Part shown: positions 33,911 to 45,837 of the stretch, piece after piece | Layout: the number at the start of each line of letters is the position of its first letter | Numbering within the stretch: the first letter of the stretch is position 1 | Origin: Toxorhynchites rutilus septentrionalis | Taxonomy: Eukaryota > Arthropoda > Insecta > Diptera > Culicidae | DNA length: 64,000 nucleotides | Assembly (NCBI RefSeq): GCF_029784135.1 | Contig: NC_073745.1 | Coordinates: 63,512,218 to 63,576,217 of the forward strand | Reading direction: 5' to 3' | Translations under genes and position numbers: made by a program | Notes under the pieces: generated by a model | The model's input: the letters and a program-made list of their open reading frames with translations, nothing else | Database searches by the model: none | Told to the model about the DNA's origin: nothing

Positions 33911-35941
33911 GTGGTCTCTCTAAAGCTGATATTACACACAACGGTTTTTCTCGATACAAGCAAGATCGAGCAAAATAACTTAGGAGGGTCGAAAAAAAAC
34001 CTTTTTCAAAACAATCGCTCAGTGACGCGACAGAGAGCCTTTTGTCGCCATTTTAACATTCCTTGCGTTGAATCGGACTTAGATGCTGAAACGGTTAAAA
34101 ATCTGTATACTGTGACCTTAGGAGAGTGTAAGTATAGTACATTGGATTTCCTTGGATTGGCACCCACCCAAAACCGAAGGTTCTGCTCATTTGCAACCCC
34201 ACTCCGATGGAAGCGATCCGCTTCATTCCTCGCAAAAAAAAACCATGCAGAAGGATTGTCTGAAGCATTTCTTCACAATGCCTTGTGCGACAGATATGAT
34301 TACGTGCAATCAATTCCTGTGACTGCACAATAGAACTCTTACTCGTTTTTACTCGTTTTCAGAAGTTTTCCAACTCCTATTACCTTCGAATTTTGTCCCT
34401 TAGAAATGTGCTTCCTGCGGCAGTCACACGGGTCAACCATGTTCGCATTGCTTCAGGCATAGGAGACCGATTCTGAGCGGGGAATGTTGAAATGTCGCCT
34501 TTTTGTTTCGCAATCACAGACGTTTGTTTTCATAAAAGACGTGGATGACGAAGTTCAGATATTCACCCGACCAAACTGTTATGGTGATTGCAAATGGGAC
34601 AAACGGAGCGGCAAGGCACCGGTCCTTTAGCCAAAGTGATAAACAAGTGAAATAATTTGGCAACCCTGCGTCATCAATGCGGTTTTGGCTTGGACAAAAG
34701 CCTCTAGTCAAAAATACTGCTTCCTTTTTATGTTGAAGAATTCTAATAAAATCATCAAAATTAACAGAAACATAGGCAGATACATTACATCTTTCAACAA
34801 GGCCAATAAATGTGTGAAAGATCACTAATAGTCAGTGTTTGGATTTCGATCAATATCGAATGATACACAATGGGTCATGCAAGTCCCCTCTCACGAACAT
34901 ATAACCAAATATGAGTGGATCATTCAGATACTTGTATGACTGACCGTAATCACTCGTGTTACACTAAGTGACTAAACCAAGAGAGGAACGAAGACTGTTG
35001 ATTGCATATCCGAACTGTACCAAACATCGCACACCATTTTCGAAGCCTGCATACAAGTTTGAACCGCATATATCGTCCCGTTCTACTATTGACGAATTTA
35101 CGTTGGATTTACAACCAGATGGCGCAGCGAGTAAAATGAGGATGTTTTGTTTTTTTTGGTATGAAATTCGTTCAAATTTTCTAGACAAATCAGAATTTAT
35201 CTTCAAATTTCCCGGTTTCATGTATTCTTTCCACGCTGAAAAGGTTAGAAAATCATCATTTTACAATGTGCTATGTATATTACGAGGAATGGCTTGTTAT
35301 AAGTATTGTAACTTAATTTTTTTCCACTAAGTAAACGATGAATAGGGTGTTTTGCGCTAAAAATACTGCAAATTCTTCTCGTATCGACCCCTACATAATC
35401 AATGATATCAGCCAATTTGATATGATATCGATTTCATCGCAATTATCCATAGTATCAATAACCGGTATGCATTATCAAACTTAAAATTTTCGAAGATTAT
35501 CTATGACTTTGGTCAAATCGCGTGTTGAAACCATCGTAAATATACAAAACTCCAACTTTCTTACCATATACTGACGACATTCAATGGATGAAATGAATCT
35601 AAATTGAAATAAAATGAATAATCACCACCGAATCTTGCTTTTCAGTGCGTGAAATAAACAAACACCCTCACTTTTGTGGTTTTGAGTTTTAATGTAGATG
35701 TCGCATGAGCTGATTCAGCTTTGCGTAAATTCGTCAATAGTGAAAACCACTGCACAGACAAGTGCAGAGCGAGAGCGGAGAGCAGCGAATTGTAAAAGAG
35801 CTAAAACGAGAGAGTCTTGGTTTCTCACTGGAGCGGTGTTGCTAGTAAAACTATGCAATCTAATAGAATATATTATATATTTCAAGGGATAGCAGCGTTA
35901 AAATGAAAAATATAATTAGCCTCTTTCTAGCTATATTATCA
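33911..35941. other. Unclassified sequence with isolated ORFs
   Basis: ORFs of 140 codons (33911-34333, plus), 103 (34514-34825, minus) and 120 (34968-35330, plus) show no domain I can defend, no splice context and no repeat match. TTTGGCAACCCTG-type sequence at 34657 resembles a MITE end. AGCGAGAGCGGAGAGCAGCG near 35770 is a GC-richer patch. Confidence 0.3.
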
Positions 35942-35942
35942 T

Positions 35943-37213
35943 ATTGGCGATGTAACGTACAAATCTACACCTAGGCGGCGCTGCGGTGAAAGTGATGAAG
36001 GTTTTGAATTTTGCAACGTGAGTTTATGGAAGGTTTGTAGTTCCTTCCATAAATCACAATGTTGTAGTCATAAAAGATTATTTGATTGCAATGAGTTTGG
36101 AAGAAATTTAATTCTGCGCAATTTTATATATAACACTAGCTAACCCGGCAAACTTCGTCCCGCCCATTTACTTGATTAATTCTCGAGTAATGCAGAAATT
36201 TGTGTTTTATTTGTATGGCAGCCACCCCTAAGAGAGGGGGGAGGGGTATCTAACCACCATAGAAACATTCATTGCACCCTAAAGTTTCCATATGCCTAAT
36301 TTGGTTTAATTTGCTTGATTAATTCTCGGGTAATGCAAAAATTTGTGTTTCATTTGTACGGCAGCCCCCTCTAAGAGAGGGGGAAGGAGTATCTTAACAC
36401 CATAGAAACATTTATTGCATCCTAAAACCTCCACTTGCCAAATTTGGTTTCATTTGCTTGATTAATTCTCGAGTAATGCAGAAATTTGTGTTTCATTTGT
36501 ATGGCAGCCCTCCCTTTGAGTGGGGGAAGGACTGTCTAACCATCATAGAAACATTTATTGCACCCTAAAACTTTCACATGCCAACTTTGGTTTCGTTTGA
36601 TTGATTAATTTCCGAGTAATGCAAAAAATTGTGTTTCATTTGTATGGCAGCCCCCTCTAAGAGAGGGGGATGGAGTATCTTATCACCATAGAAACATTTA
36701 TTGCATCCTAAAACCTCCACTTGCCAAATTTGGTTTCATTTGCTTGATTAATTCTCGAGTAATGCAGAAATTTGTGTTTCATTTGTATGGCAGCCCCCCC
36801 TTAGAGAGGGGGGAGGGTTCTCAAAATATCACGAAAACCTTCCCCGGCCCCAAAAACCCCTACATACCAATTTTCATGTCGATCGGTTCAGTAGTTTCCG
36901 AGTCTATAAGAATCAGACAGACAGACAGACATCACTCCATTTTTATATATATAGATAGATGTTATTTTCTTAGCTCTTTCAGTGGTGAAAAATGTATAAA
37001 TGTTGACAATGGTTGAATCAAAATGAGAAATTCGAGAGCACAATCAAAAACAAGTTGAAAAATGCATGGTGAGATGCATGTGAGAACTACCTTGGAAAGT
37101 CCGGAAGTAAAATATACGTGATTTGTTTTTGAATTTCAGGTTAGCTTATCATCATTTTCTTAGTTCACAAACAAAACCCAGATGTCTCACCGATCGTTTA
37201 CGTTTTGCGTTAG
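35943..37213 (+). mobile_element. ATTGGCGATCTAACG MITE, copy 1, interrupted
   Basis: The left end TTGGCGATGTAACGTACAAA mirrors the right end GCGTTAGATCGCCAA. Its body matches copy 2 (37268-37738) except that RTE-like 143-bp repeats (36135-36957) are inserted between TATATAACAC and ATGTTATTTT. No coding sequence. Confidence 0.8.
36135..36957 (+). repeat. Tandem 143-bp units of an RTE-like retroelement 3' region
   Basis: Five units begin near 36173, 36313, 36459, 36600 and 36744 (TTGATTAATTCTCGAGTAAT; periods 140-146 bp). The array begins CTAGCTAACCCGGCAAACTT and ends CAGTAGTTTCCGAGTCTATA followed by (CAGA)n and TATATATAGATAG, an ending common to RTE-type retroelements in insects. Reversed units occur at 53.97-54.4 kb. 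Confidence 0.7.
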
Positions 37214-37267
37214 ATCGCCAATAGTTTGCACTCTCTGAGACTTGTCGATCAGGATCTACTACATTAA

Positions 37268-37738
37268 TTGGTGATCTAACGTACAAATCTACACCTAGGC
37301 GGCGCTGCGGTGAAAGTGATGATGTTTTTAAATTTTGCCATAATTGAATTTTGCAACGTGAGTTTATGGAAGGTTTGTAGTTCTTTCCATAAATTACAAT
37401 GTTATAATCATAAAAGATTATTTGATTGCGATGAGTTTGTAAGAAATTTAATTCTGCGCAATTTTATATATAACATGTTATTTATTCACCTTTTTCAGTA
37501 GTGAAAAATATAAAAATGTTGACAATGGTTGAATTAAAGAAGGAAATTCGAGAGCACATTCAAAAACAAGTAGAAAAATGCATGATTCCTGCATGTGAGA
37601 ACTACCTTGGAAAGCCCGGAAGTAAAATACACGTGATTTGTTTTTGAGTTTTAGGTTACATTAGCATCATTTTCTTAGTTCAAAAACAAAATCCAGATGG
37701 CTTACCGATCGTTTACGTTTTGCGTTAGATCGCCAATT
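37268..37738 (+). mobile_element. ATTGGCGATCTAACG MITE, copy 2, uninterrupted
   Basis: Left end ATTGGTGATCTAACGTACAA and right end TTGCGTTAGATCGCCAAT are inverted. About 470 bp. It lies only about 55 bp after copy 1 in the same direction, so the pair may be a tandem duplication or two nearby insertions. Confidence 0.82.
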
Positions 37739-37937
37739 GAACATGAATCATTCGCTTTGCGTAGTCCGTATGATCCTGCTGTTTCATGATGCATGGAGAG
37801 GTTCAATATGTATATGTTTGAAGTAAAGAAGAAAATAAAGTTTCTGCACCGAAAGCGTACATGATGGTTTTGCTTGCGTGCTGGTGTATCATGAAGTGCG
37901 AGCCGATGCAGAGTTGTCTCGTTCTCTTTTGTGTGTA

Positions 37938-38025
37938 CATCGAGGTAAAATGTACGTTATATCGAATGACGTTATATCGAGGGTACGTTATAACGAGGGT
38001 ACGTTATATCGAAGTTCTCTTGTAC
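37938..38025 (+). repeat. GTACGTTATATCGAGG minisatellite
   Basis: Four imperfect copies of TACGTTATATCGA(G/A)G in about 70 bp. The same word occurs singly at 2.9, 6.65 and 17.9 kb. Confidence 0.7.
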
Positions 38026-38337
38026 TACTACAATGGCTTCCTTCCACCTTCACCTGAACGAACGAAAGCGATTTTTTCAGTGAATGGATCAATTGCCAAA
38101 CACTCTTAATAGTAGTACAACATGACAGTGTTACAAATATTGTTTTCCTGTATACTCAAAATATGGAACAAATCACTAAAAATACAGGATAACGTAAAAT
38201 GGTCGAAAATACGGTATTATCCCGTTCAAAACGGTACGTTTGGTCAGCCTACAATCGCATTGAACAAACAAAAACGGCAATGAATGCTGCTTTCAAACGT
38301 AAGTTTTATTTTACCAAAATGGATCGTCGCGGACCGT

Positions 38338-38545
38338 GTTCAAAATTCTTCAATCACTTGTAAATAACATGTTTCTCTGTTATTTGGAATACATGTTTGT
38401 TACAGAAAATGTAATAAAATGAAAGACGGCACAGAAAAGAATAGTCCGATTTGAGCTGTCTTCATTTTATTATATTTCCTGTATCAAACATGTATTCCAT
38501 GTTACGAAGAAGCATGTTATTTGCAAGTACGCTGGATTCTTTTTT
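38338..38545. repeat. Fold-back repeat with arms of about 80 bp
   Basis: CTTGTAAATAACATGTTTCT...ATAAAATGAAAG (38357-38425) is mirrored by 38457-38527 (complement CTTGCAAATAACATGCTTCT...). The spacer is about 30 bp and arm identity is roughly 80 percent by eye. It abuts the CA/CG-rich tract. Confidence 0.7.
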
Positions 38546-38589
38546 ATGCGTTTTTTGCGTGATATTTTTCACGCCTACATAACGCCGGA

Positions 38590-39106
38590 AGCACGCGCAC
38601 GCACATACCATTGGGTGCACAAACACGCACACACACGCGCAAACATGCACAAACATGTGCACAAAAACGCGAGCGCACACAAACATACAAATGGACGCAC
38701 AGGTGCGCACAAACGCGCACACACAAGCACATACACGCGCACAAACGTGCACACGCACAGACGCACGCACGGAAAGAGTCGAGCACGTACGTGCACACAC
38801 GCACACAAATACGTGCACACGTACGCACACACACCCACACATGCCCATGCACAAAAAAATGCGCACACCTGCACACAAGCAAGAAAAAAACACGCGCAAA
38901 CGCACGTACACACGCGCACAGAAACACGCACAAATGCGCGCAAACACGCCTACACACGCCCGCGCATAAAAAAAGCGCACACCTGCATGCAAGCAAAAAA
39001 AAACACGCGCACACACGCACACAAACACCCAAAAAACGCGCGAACATACACAAACACCCACACAAATACACGTGCACGTACACAAACAAGCACAAACACA
39101 AACATC
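38590..39106. repeat. CA/CG-rich alternating purine-pyrimidine tract, about 0.5 kb
   Basis: Almost wholly ACAC, GCGC, ACGC and TGCACA words, without a fixed period. Being nearly free of stops, it gives long ORFs in several frames on both strands (207, 185, 224 and 177 codons), made of His/Thr/Arg or Cys/Val runs. These are not genes. Alternating purine-pyrimidine sequence of this kind favours Z-DNA. Confidence 0.9.
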
Positions 39107-39587
39107 GGGCTGTCGAATACTCGGCTATCCGGACTCGAAGCTGACCGGTATCCAGTATCCGACCAAACCACTATCCGTTTCATCACTAATTTCACACTGA
39201 CAACTAGCGCCGGTAAATAATTACTCCTGCAGGCATACTACACAACCCTCACTGCACCGTTTTCATTAGTTTCAGTGAATAAGTTTCGAATGCAACAAGG
39301 AAACATTCCTTTCTATACAAACTGCCAGAATACATGGATGCTTCAAATTAATTTCCAAGTGACGATTTCTAACGTCGCTTTGGTTTGCAGAATGAAAGGA
39401 ATCATCGTGAAATGAAAGGAATATGTACGAAAGAGACGAGATATTTTTCTTATTGTGCGTGAAAAGAGAATAGATATATTTTTAGCCTGCATGGTTCTGG
39501 TTCTGTTCTGAGAAGCGATAGACACATTATTGAGTGACGATGTGCTAATTGAAGTGAAATTGTCAGGCCCTGATCCAGACACATATA

Positions 39588-42500
39588 TTGACGTAGGACT
39601 ACGTCTTTCATTTCTATACCGGGGTGTAAAATCAATGTTTCGAAAACGAAAGCGTTACGCCGGAGACCGAGATTTTGAGCGTTAATAGCTCCTAAACAAC
39701 TGAACGAAATGGTATGATAAACACTTCATTCGAAAGATAAAATGTCTACGCGTTATATACTTGTTACTTTTTGATCCAAAAACTTGTTTCAATAGTCTTA
39801 AAATTGCTTTCAAAACAGGCTATTGAAATCATCAATCGGTATATAAGTGAGCGGCGCTCGGAAATCCACTCAGTTCTAATTGAACAGCGATTGGAGCATG
39901 TTGTCGCTGTTGCGGTGAAGCTCTTTATTTATCATGAAAGCGCGGATGAACGGTGTCACCAAGAGCCTGTTTGTGCACCCTAGGCCAGAAGGGAATCTAT
40001 CAGGAGGAGAGTGATGCCACAAACGGTTCCCTGGGAAGACATCGCTACACACACATACACGCGCGGCTATTAACAGGTGGTTATCGAGTTGGCATTAACC
40101 ACTGGTGGGCTTCCAGTATCGAGGAAAATGTGAAAATATCTAATCGTTACTGAAAATAATCTGCCAGTTCCTCTGGGAATTTTCAAAATATATTCATGTG
40201 AAAGAGTTTAATTGAATGTTTTCTATCCATGTAACACTGTGACCAAATACATTTGGTTTTGTGGTTTTTCAATCAATCGCAATTAACAAGGATAGCTTCA
40301 GAAGATTATTCTTCCCCATCAGTAGGATATTTCCGTATCCAATATTGTATGCGCCCGCAATCGATTATTGCTCATTCGCCGAAAGTTCCGAGCTCAGAGA
40401 GTTCATTCCCCTCTAGTTTGCCTTCCAAATTGCCATCGTAAACCACACCTTCTCTCGATTCAATCACACACAAAAAGCATACTTAAGCGATATTCTGGTG
40501 GTGAGACACATTCATTTTTCGTGAGGACATCGACAAGACAACATCGTTGCCTAACGTGCTGGAGGAGTTGGACGGCGAAGGATCGACACATACACGCGCA
40601 GAACTCTTTCCGTTAGGATGCCATTCAGTATCGAGAAAGTTCCGGAAAGATCTAATCATTGCTGGAAAATAATCTGCCAGTTCCTTTGGGAATTTTCAAA
40701 ATATATTCATGTGAAAGAGTTTAATTGAATGTTTTCTATCCATGTAACACTGTGACCAAATATATTTCAATCAAGTGCTATTAACAGGTGGTTATCGAGT
40801 TGGCATTAATCACTGGTGGGCTTCCAGTATCGAGGAAAATGTGGAAATATCTAATCGTTACTGAAAATAATCTGCCAGTTCCTTTGGGAATTTTCAAAAT
40901 ATATTCATGTGAAAGAGTTTAATTGAATGTTTTCTATCCATGTAACACTGTGACCAAATATGTTTCAATCAAGTGCTATTAACAGGTGGTTATCGAGTTG
41001 GCATTAACCATTGGTGGGCTTCCAGTATCGAGGAAAATGTGGAAATAACTAATCGTTACTGAAAATAATCTGCCAGTTCCTCTGGGAATTTTCAAAATAT
41101 ATTCATGTGAAAGAGTTTATTTGAATGTTTTCTTTCCATGTAACACTGTGACCAAATACATTTGGTTTTTTGGTTTTTCAATCAATCGCAATTAACAGGA
41201 TAGCTTCAGAAGATTATTCTTCCCCATCAGTAGGATATTTCCGTATCCAATATTGTATGCGCCCGCAATCGATTATTGCTCAGTCGCCGAAAGTTCCGAG
41301 CTCAGAGAGTTCATTCCCCTCTAGTTTGCCTTCCAAATTGCCATCGTAAACCACACCTTCTCTCGATTCAATCACACACAAAAAGCATACTTAAGCGATA
41401 TTCTGGTGGTGAGACACATTCATTTTTCGTGAGGACATCGACAAGACAACATCGTTGCCTAACGTGCTGGAGGAGTTGGACGGCGAAAGATCGACACATA
41501 CACGCGCAGAACTCTTTCCGTTAGGATGCCATTCAGCATCGAGAAAGTTCCGGAAAGATCTAATCATTGCTGGAAAATAATCTGCCAGTTCCTTTGGGAA
41601 TTTTCAAAATATATTCATGTGAAAGAGTTAAATTGAATGTTTTCTATCCATGTAACACTGTGACCAAATATGTTTCAATCAAGTGCTTTTAACAGGTGGT
41701 TATCGAGTTTGCATTAACCACTGGTGGGCTTCCAGTATCGAGGAAAATGTGGAAATAACTAATCGTTACTGAAAATAATCTGCCAGTTCCTTTGGGAATT
41801 TTCAAAATATATTCATGTGAAAGAGTTTAATTGAATGTTTTCTATCCATGTAACACTGTGACCAAATATGTTTCAATCAAGTGCTATTAACAGGTGGTTA
41901 TCGAGTTGGCATTAACCACTGGTGGGCTTCCAGTATCGAGGAAAATGTGGAAATATCTAATCGTTACTGAAAATAATCTGCCAGTTCCTTTGGGAATTTT
42001 CAAAATATATTCATGTTAAAGAGTTTATTTGAATGTTTTCTTTCCATGTAACACTGTGACCAAATACATTTGGTTTTGTGGTTTTTCAATCAATCGCAAT
42101 TAACAGGATAGCTTCAGAAAATTATTCTTCCCCATCAGTAGGATATTTCCGTATCCAATATTGTATGCGCCCGCAATCGATTATTGCTCAGTCGCCGAAA
42201 GTTCCGAGCTCAGAGAGTTCATTCCCCTCTAGTTTGCCTTCCAAATTGCCATCGTAAACCACACCTTCTCTCGATTCAATCACACACAAAAAGCATACTT
42301 AAGCGATATTCTGGTGGTGAGACACATTCATTTTTCGAGAGGACATCGACAAGACAACATCGTTGCCTAACGTGCTGGAGGAGGTGGACGGCGAAGGATC
42401 GACACATACACGCGCAGGATGCCATTCAGCATCTAGAAAGTTCCGGAAAGATCTAATCATTGCTGGAAAATAATATGCCAGTTCCTCTGGGAATTTAAAA

Positions 42501-43020
42501 ATACATTCATGTGAAAGAGTTTATTTGAATGTTTTCTATCCATGTAACACTGTGACCAAAAATTTTCATCAAGTACTATTAACAGATGGTTATCGAGTTA
42601 GTATTAACCACTGGTTGGCTTCCAGTATCGAGGAAAATGTGGAAATATCTAATCGTTGCTGGAAAATAATCTGCCAGTTCCCCTTGGAATTAAAAATGAC
42701 ATTCAAGCGAAAGAGTTTATTTTAATGTTTTCTATCCATAAAATATCCATATAATACATTTGGGTTTGTGATTTGTCAATCAAGTACAGTTAGCAGGTTA
42801 GCTTCTGAAGATTATTCTTCAGAACAAGGTTTCGTATCCTATATTGGATGCATAAAACCTTGTGCCTCCAACGTAACGCTCTCTTTTTCGAAGTCCCCCA
42901 AATATTCATTTATTCATTCATTCAGAATGGATTTAGATTCAACTTCAAACAAATGATCTCTAAATCAACGATAGTCCTACGTCACCCTTGCGGTTATACC
43001 ATAGATATAACCCACTTCCT
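39588..43020 (+). mobile_element. Palindrome-ended element with higher-order tandem array (L4-R5 copy)
   Basis: Left end TTGACGTAGGACTACGTC at 39588; right end TAGTCCTACGTCA at 42972-42984 with the tail CCTTGCGGTTATACCATAGA shared with 52125 onward. After the left end come a TTTCATTT module and a TATATAAGTGAGC sequence that resembles a TATA box. The rest is the 908-bp array. Phrases of the H2A-bearing element recur here (ACAACATCGTTGC...GTTGGACGGCGAAGGATCGA). Confidence 0.65.
40055..42740 (+). repeat. 908-bp higher-order tandem repeat with 198-bp sub-repeats
   Basis: The same 82-codon chance frame starts at 40368, 41276 and 42184, spaced exactly 908 bp. Within each unit a TTAACAGGTGGTTATCGAG block is repeated at 198 bp (40781/40979 and 41689/41887), with flanking singles at 40070 and 42579. 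Unit-to-unit differences are only scattered bases, so the array is recently amplified or homogenised. Confidence 0.93.
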
Positions 43021-44328
43021 GTTTTTTATTCGTTAGTTTCAAACGATGCAATGTGACCTGCTTTCGCTATTTCTTAACACCAATTCTCTAGAAAATTGAA
43101 AGTTGAAAATATAATATCATTCTAAATTCAATACAGTCTGTTTCAAATCACACTGGCCAACTTTCTAAGGAGACCCATGAGACACCGACCGAACGAAGCG
43201 GGCTCTCTGAATAGCAAAACTTTTCTTTGCATTCTATAGAAACGACAAAAAAGCAAGAAAAGAAAGTAATTTGTGAGTATTTCTTCGCTGCAGGAGAGGT
43301 GAAGAGCGAAACGTGAATACAATTTCACTAAATTGTACCATTTACTGGTACAGGAGCCATATTATAATGGAAACAAGTGAAATTGCTCATGAAATATCTG
43401 CTTTAAATCGGTGCGCCACACAAAAGCACAGCCCAGCATCCTGGGGAAGGGAAGAGCAGCAAACTTTTTACGGTTCCTCCCAATAGAATTTTGACTTTTT
43501 ACCTGCGTGAAAGCCACCGGAGCAGTTAATTTTCGTGGAAACATTCCACGGCTTTTCTTTGCGGTATCCAGAGTTCTAACGAAGGGTCAGTTTTCTTCGT
43601 GGATTGGGGACGGGTAAACAGCTAATTTTCTTGGTTGGATGGTGCTGCTCTCTCTATATTATCTCTCATTGTTTGATTAGCCTCGGATGCATGCAATAGT
43701 TTCATTGAGAGAACTAAATACCTTCATTTCAGCGCGAAATGAGAAATAAATTCTTCACAGACCACTTCATACCATCATCAAATAGCATACATTCCGGCGC
43801 ATTCACACGTTTTTCTCCAAAGCAAATGGAAGCAAAATGTCACTCCGACCGACCGCAGGAAGTCGATCACGTCCACCAGAGGGGGCAAACGGAACGAGCA
43901 AATATGTAACGAACCAACCGTCTCCATCTGCAATTAATCCCCCTCCCCTCGCCTTCCACCAACCCACAAGAGAAACAAATGACGCACTTTGTTCATGCCG
44001 TTTAGCAGGAATCTCGATTTCGACAGAACGAAACCGCTCTCAGTTCTGTTGCGCAGTGACACCAAATCGAGAGGAAACAAATAAAATATTCCGCTGTAAA
44101 TCTTCTGCTTAATTTACGATACGAGCCAGCAAATTATTTTCATTAACACTGGGAGGCGGCAGCGCGCAGCCGAGAGAGAAAGATGGACAGTATCATAATT
44201 CTGCAGTAATTTGTTGCGTCGTTTGTGTGGTTTTCCTTTTACTTTTTTTTGGGGGGAGGGGGTTTGTTCATTACATGATCCGCGCGCGGTTGACAACCGC
44301 CGCGAATAATTGGACCCCTACTACTGAC
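43021..44328. other. Intronic sequence next to smooth exon
   Basis: Mostly single-copy, with higher GC near 43.8-44.3 kb and a G-rich GGGGGGAGGGGG tract at about 44250. No further exon is supported. It is the 5' end of the 16-kb intron on the minus strand. Confidence 0.45.
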
Positions 44329-44507
44329 CTGTTGCTGTGCTGGCTGGATGAAGTTAGCCGGTCCGTTGCGGGCTATCGGTGGGTCCTTCATTAGTCCAAC
44401 GTGGGTTCCGGCCGGGGTTGGCTTCCAGTTTTCCGACGCGTGGAATTCGGGTGGCGAAAAGTTTGGCGCAAAGCCATTTCCTCCGCCGGTTCCGAGCAGA
44501 GCTGGTT
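44329..44507 (-). CDS. sm: smooth / hnRNP L orthologue, internal exon: linker before RNA-recognition motif 3
   Basis: On the minus strand the exon follows acceptor CTCTTCCACAG and ends at donor GTCAGTAG. It is 179 bp: two bases finishing a codon, then 59 codons. The product runs PALLGTGGGNGFAPNFSPPE, then FHASENWKPTPAGTHVGLMK, then DPPIARNGPANFIQPAQQQ. It is Gly/Pro/Asn-rich, as expected for the low-complexity linker between RRM2 and RRM3 of hnRNP L-type proteins. It joins in phase 0 to GAVMMVYGL of the exon at 28208-28300. Assignment depends partly on that junction; the linker itself is poorly conserved. Confidence 0.72.
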
Positions 44508-45083
44508 CTGTGGAAGAGAGGATACAGAAAAAAATGGAACGAACATTAGATGGGTTTGTTTTTAGAAATCATTACTCGTTTGAGTAGAGGAAATTTTCCC
44601 AAGAACCATTAGAACGCACACAATGTGCTTCAGTCGATTGTCGTCTTCTTCACCGCGGCCGCTGAAGCGAAGAAGAAACGTGTGGAACACGCGCAGTTTT
44701 CCCATAAGGATCAAACAGGGATCTCGAGTGCACTTCCGCACTGAAGTGCACAACGAGCAACATACAAGATAGTGACTAGACTTGGGTACGATGCTTGGCT
44801 GCTCGTTAGACGTCTTCACAGGGACGCGCCATTTAGTCGAGAAATATGTGTGACTGAGTTGCGAAGCAGCACTAGACGATGATGTGAATTGGAAAAATGA
44901 TACAATTTTTTTTATTGTTTCGACTTTTGTCCCCTTATCGATGCTTATGGCGGTGAACATTTCTCTTCACATGAATTTTATGGATTGTTGCTTAATTTCT
45001 AGCAAGTCTGGTCTGGTTGAAATATACAACATTAGATTGAAGTCAACCCGTCCATGACTTTTTCATGTTATAACTATTCCATA
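44508..45083. other. Probable smooth intron sequence upstream of the exon
   Basis: No coding or repeat signature recognised on either strand. The 132-codon minus frame at 44562-44960 lacks domains and adjoins the exon's splice acceptor, so it is intronic. Confidence 0.4.
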
Positions 45084-45525
45084 AAACGAATTGAGTTATT
45101 TTTCTATTAATCAGTTCGTTTTCACAGGCTCACTTACATAAGTTTAAAGGAGCCACACTCTAAACTACATTTCTACTATTTAGCATATATTAACATGTTT
45201 TCTCAATTCTATGGTTTATAAAATAGGAAACCGATTACTCGCGGTCGACTCGAGTTTAGCAGGGTGACACATTTTCATTAGGAAAAGAATGGTGTGTAAG
45301 AAGATTGTAACAATGTTCACACGCATACTCACATTCTCATTCACAAACACACTTCACACTCAAGTCTTAAAAACTGTCCTTACATCTAATATGTATTACA
45401 ATTCAACTTATTCTAATGGAAGGGAACCGATAGCTCGCAAAGGACAAAACGGGCGAAAAGGATGTAAGAACAATCACACTCGAGGATCGATAGTTTTAAG
45501 GAAAACATATATTTGGGACATGTAA

Positions 45526-45837
45526 TCAAGATCTAGTCGAGCCAACAAATCTCTCAACGGCACATTGAACTATCTTCCTCTGGCCCGAAGAGAGTTTTCT
45601 AAATTCGATCTGGCAACAACATACCTCTCGCACGACCAAACAACATGTTCGATGTCCTTGGCCACGAACACATATATTGTTCTTGGCGAGATAAATACGA
45701 AAGAGTAGCGCATCTAACGAACAGTGATTGGACATGAGTCGGGAGAAGGTGCGAATAAAGCCCCGACTCAAGTCCAGACTTTTGAACCACGGTTTGAGGC
45801 TAAGCTTAGGCATTATTGAGTGAAGCCACCGGCCCAA
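45526..45837 (-). pseudogene. LINE ORF2 C-terminal region
   Basis: Encodes GRWLHSIMPKLSLKPWFKSL, SRGFIRTFSRLMSNHCSLDA and then NICVRGQGHRTCCLVV. This matches the end of I/LOA-type ORF2 proteins, where a Cys/His knuckle (CxCG...HDxxH..W.C) is expected. Here the first CxCG is CVRG and the frame slips, so the knuckle is broken. It lies between the RNase H domain and the 3' UTR. Confidence 0.7.

Larger units (their letters stand above)
28301..44328 (-). other. sm: Inferred smooth intron, about 16 kb
   Basis: Bounded by donor GTCAGTAGTAG (exon 44329-44507) and acceptor ATTCCATTCCAG (exon 28208-28300). Both junctions are phase 0, so the exons could be adjacent in mRNA. Most of the interval is transposon-derived, as listed separately. 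An unrecognised small or alternative exon inside cannot be excluded. Confidence 0.65.

Noticed and set aside
33911..34333. Possible small heat-shock protein fragment in the 140-codon frame
   Set aside because: Only a loose resemblance over about 20 residues (FNIPCVESDLDAETVKNL); no alpha-crystallin core follows.
38462..39220. Long ORFs on both strands (Cys/Val-rich or His/Thr-rich, up to 224 residues)
   Set aside because: They arise from the CA/CG-rich tract, which lacks stops in most frames; compositions are pure dinucleotide artefacts.
40368..42456. Three repeated 82-90-codon frames, possible gene family
   Set aside because: They are the same position in three 908-bp tandem units; no conserved domain, and the units differ by random changes.
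43513..43560. Possible extra smooth exon on the minus strand ending TTTCACGCAG|GTAAAAAG
   Set aside because: A donor-like site exists, but no acceptor, phase or protein similarity supports it, and the flanking exons already join in phase 0.
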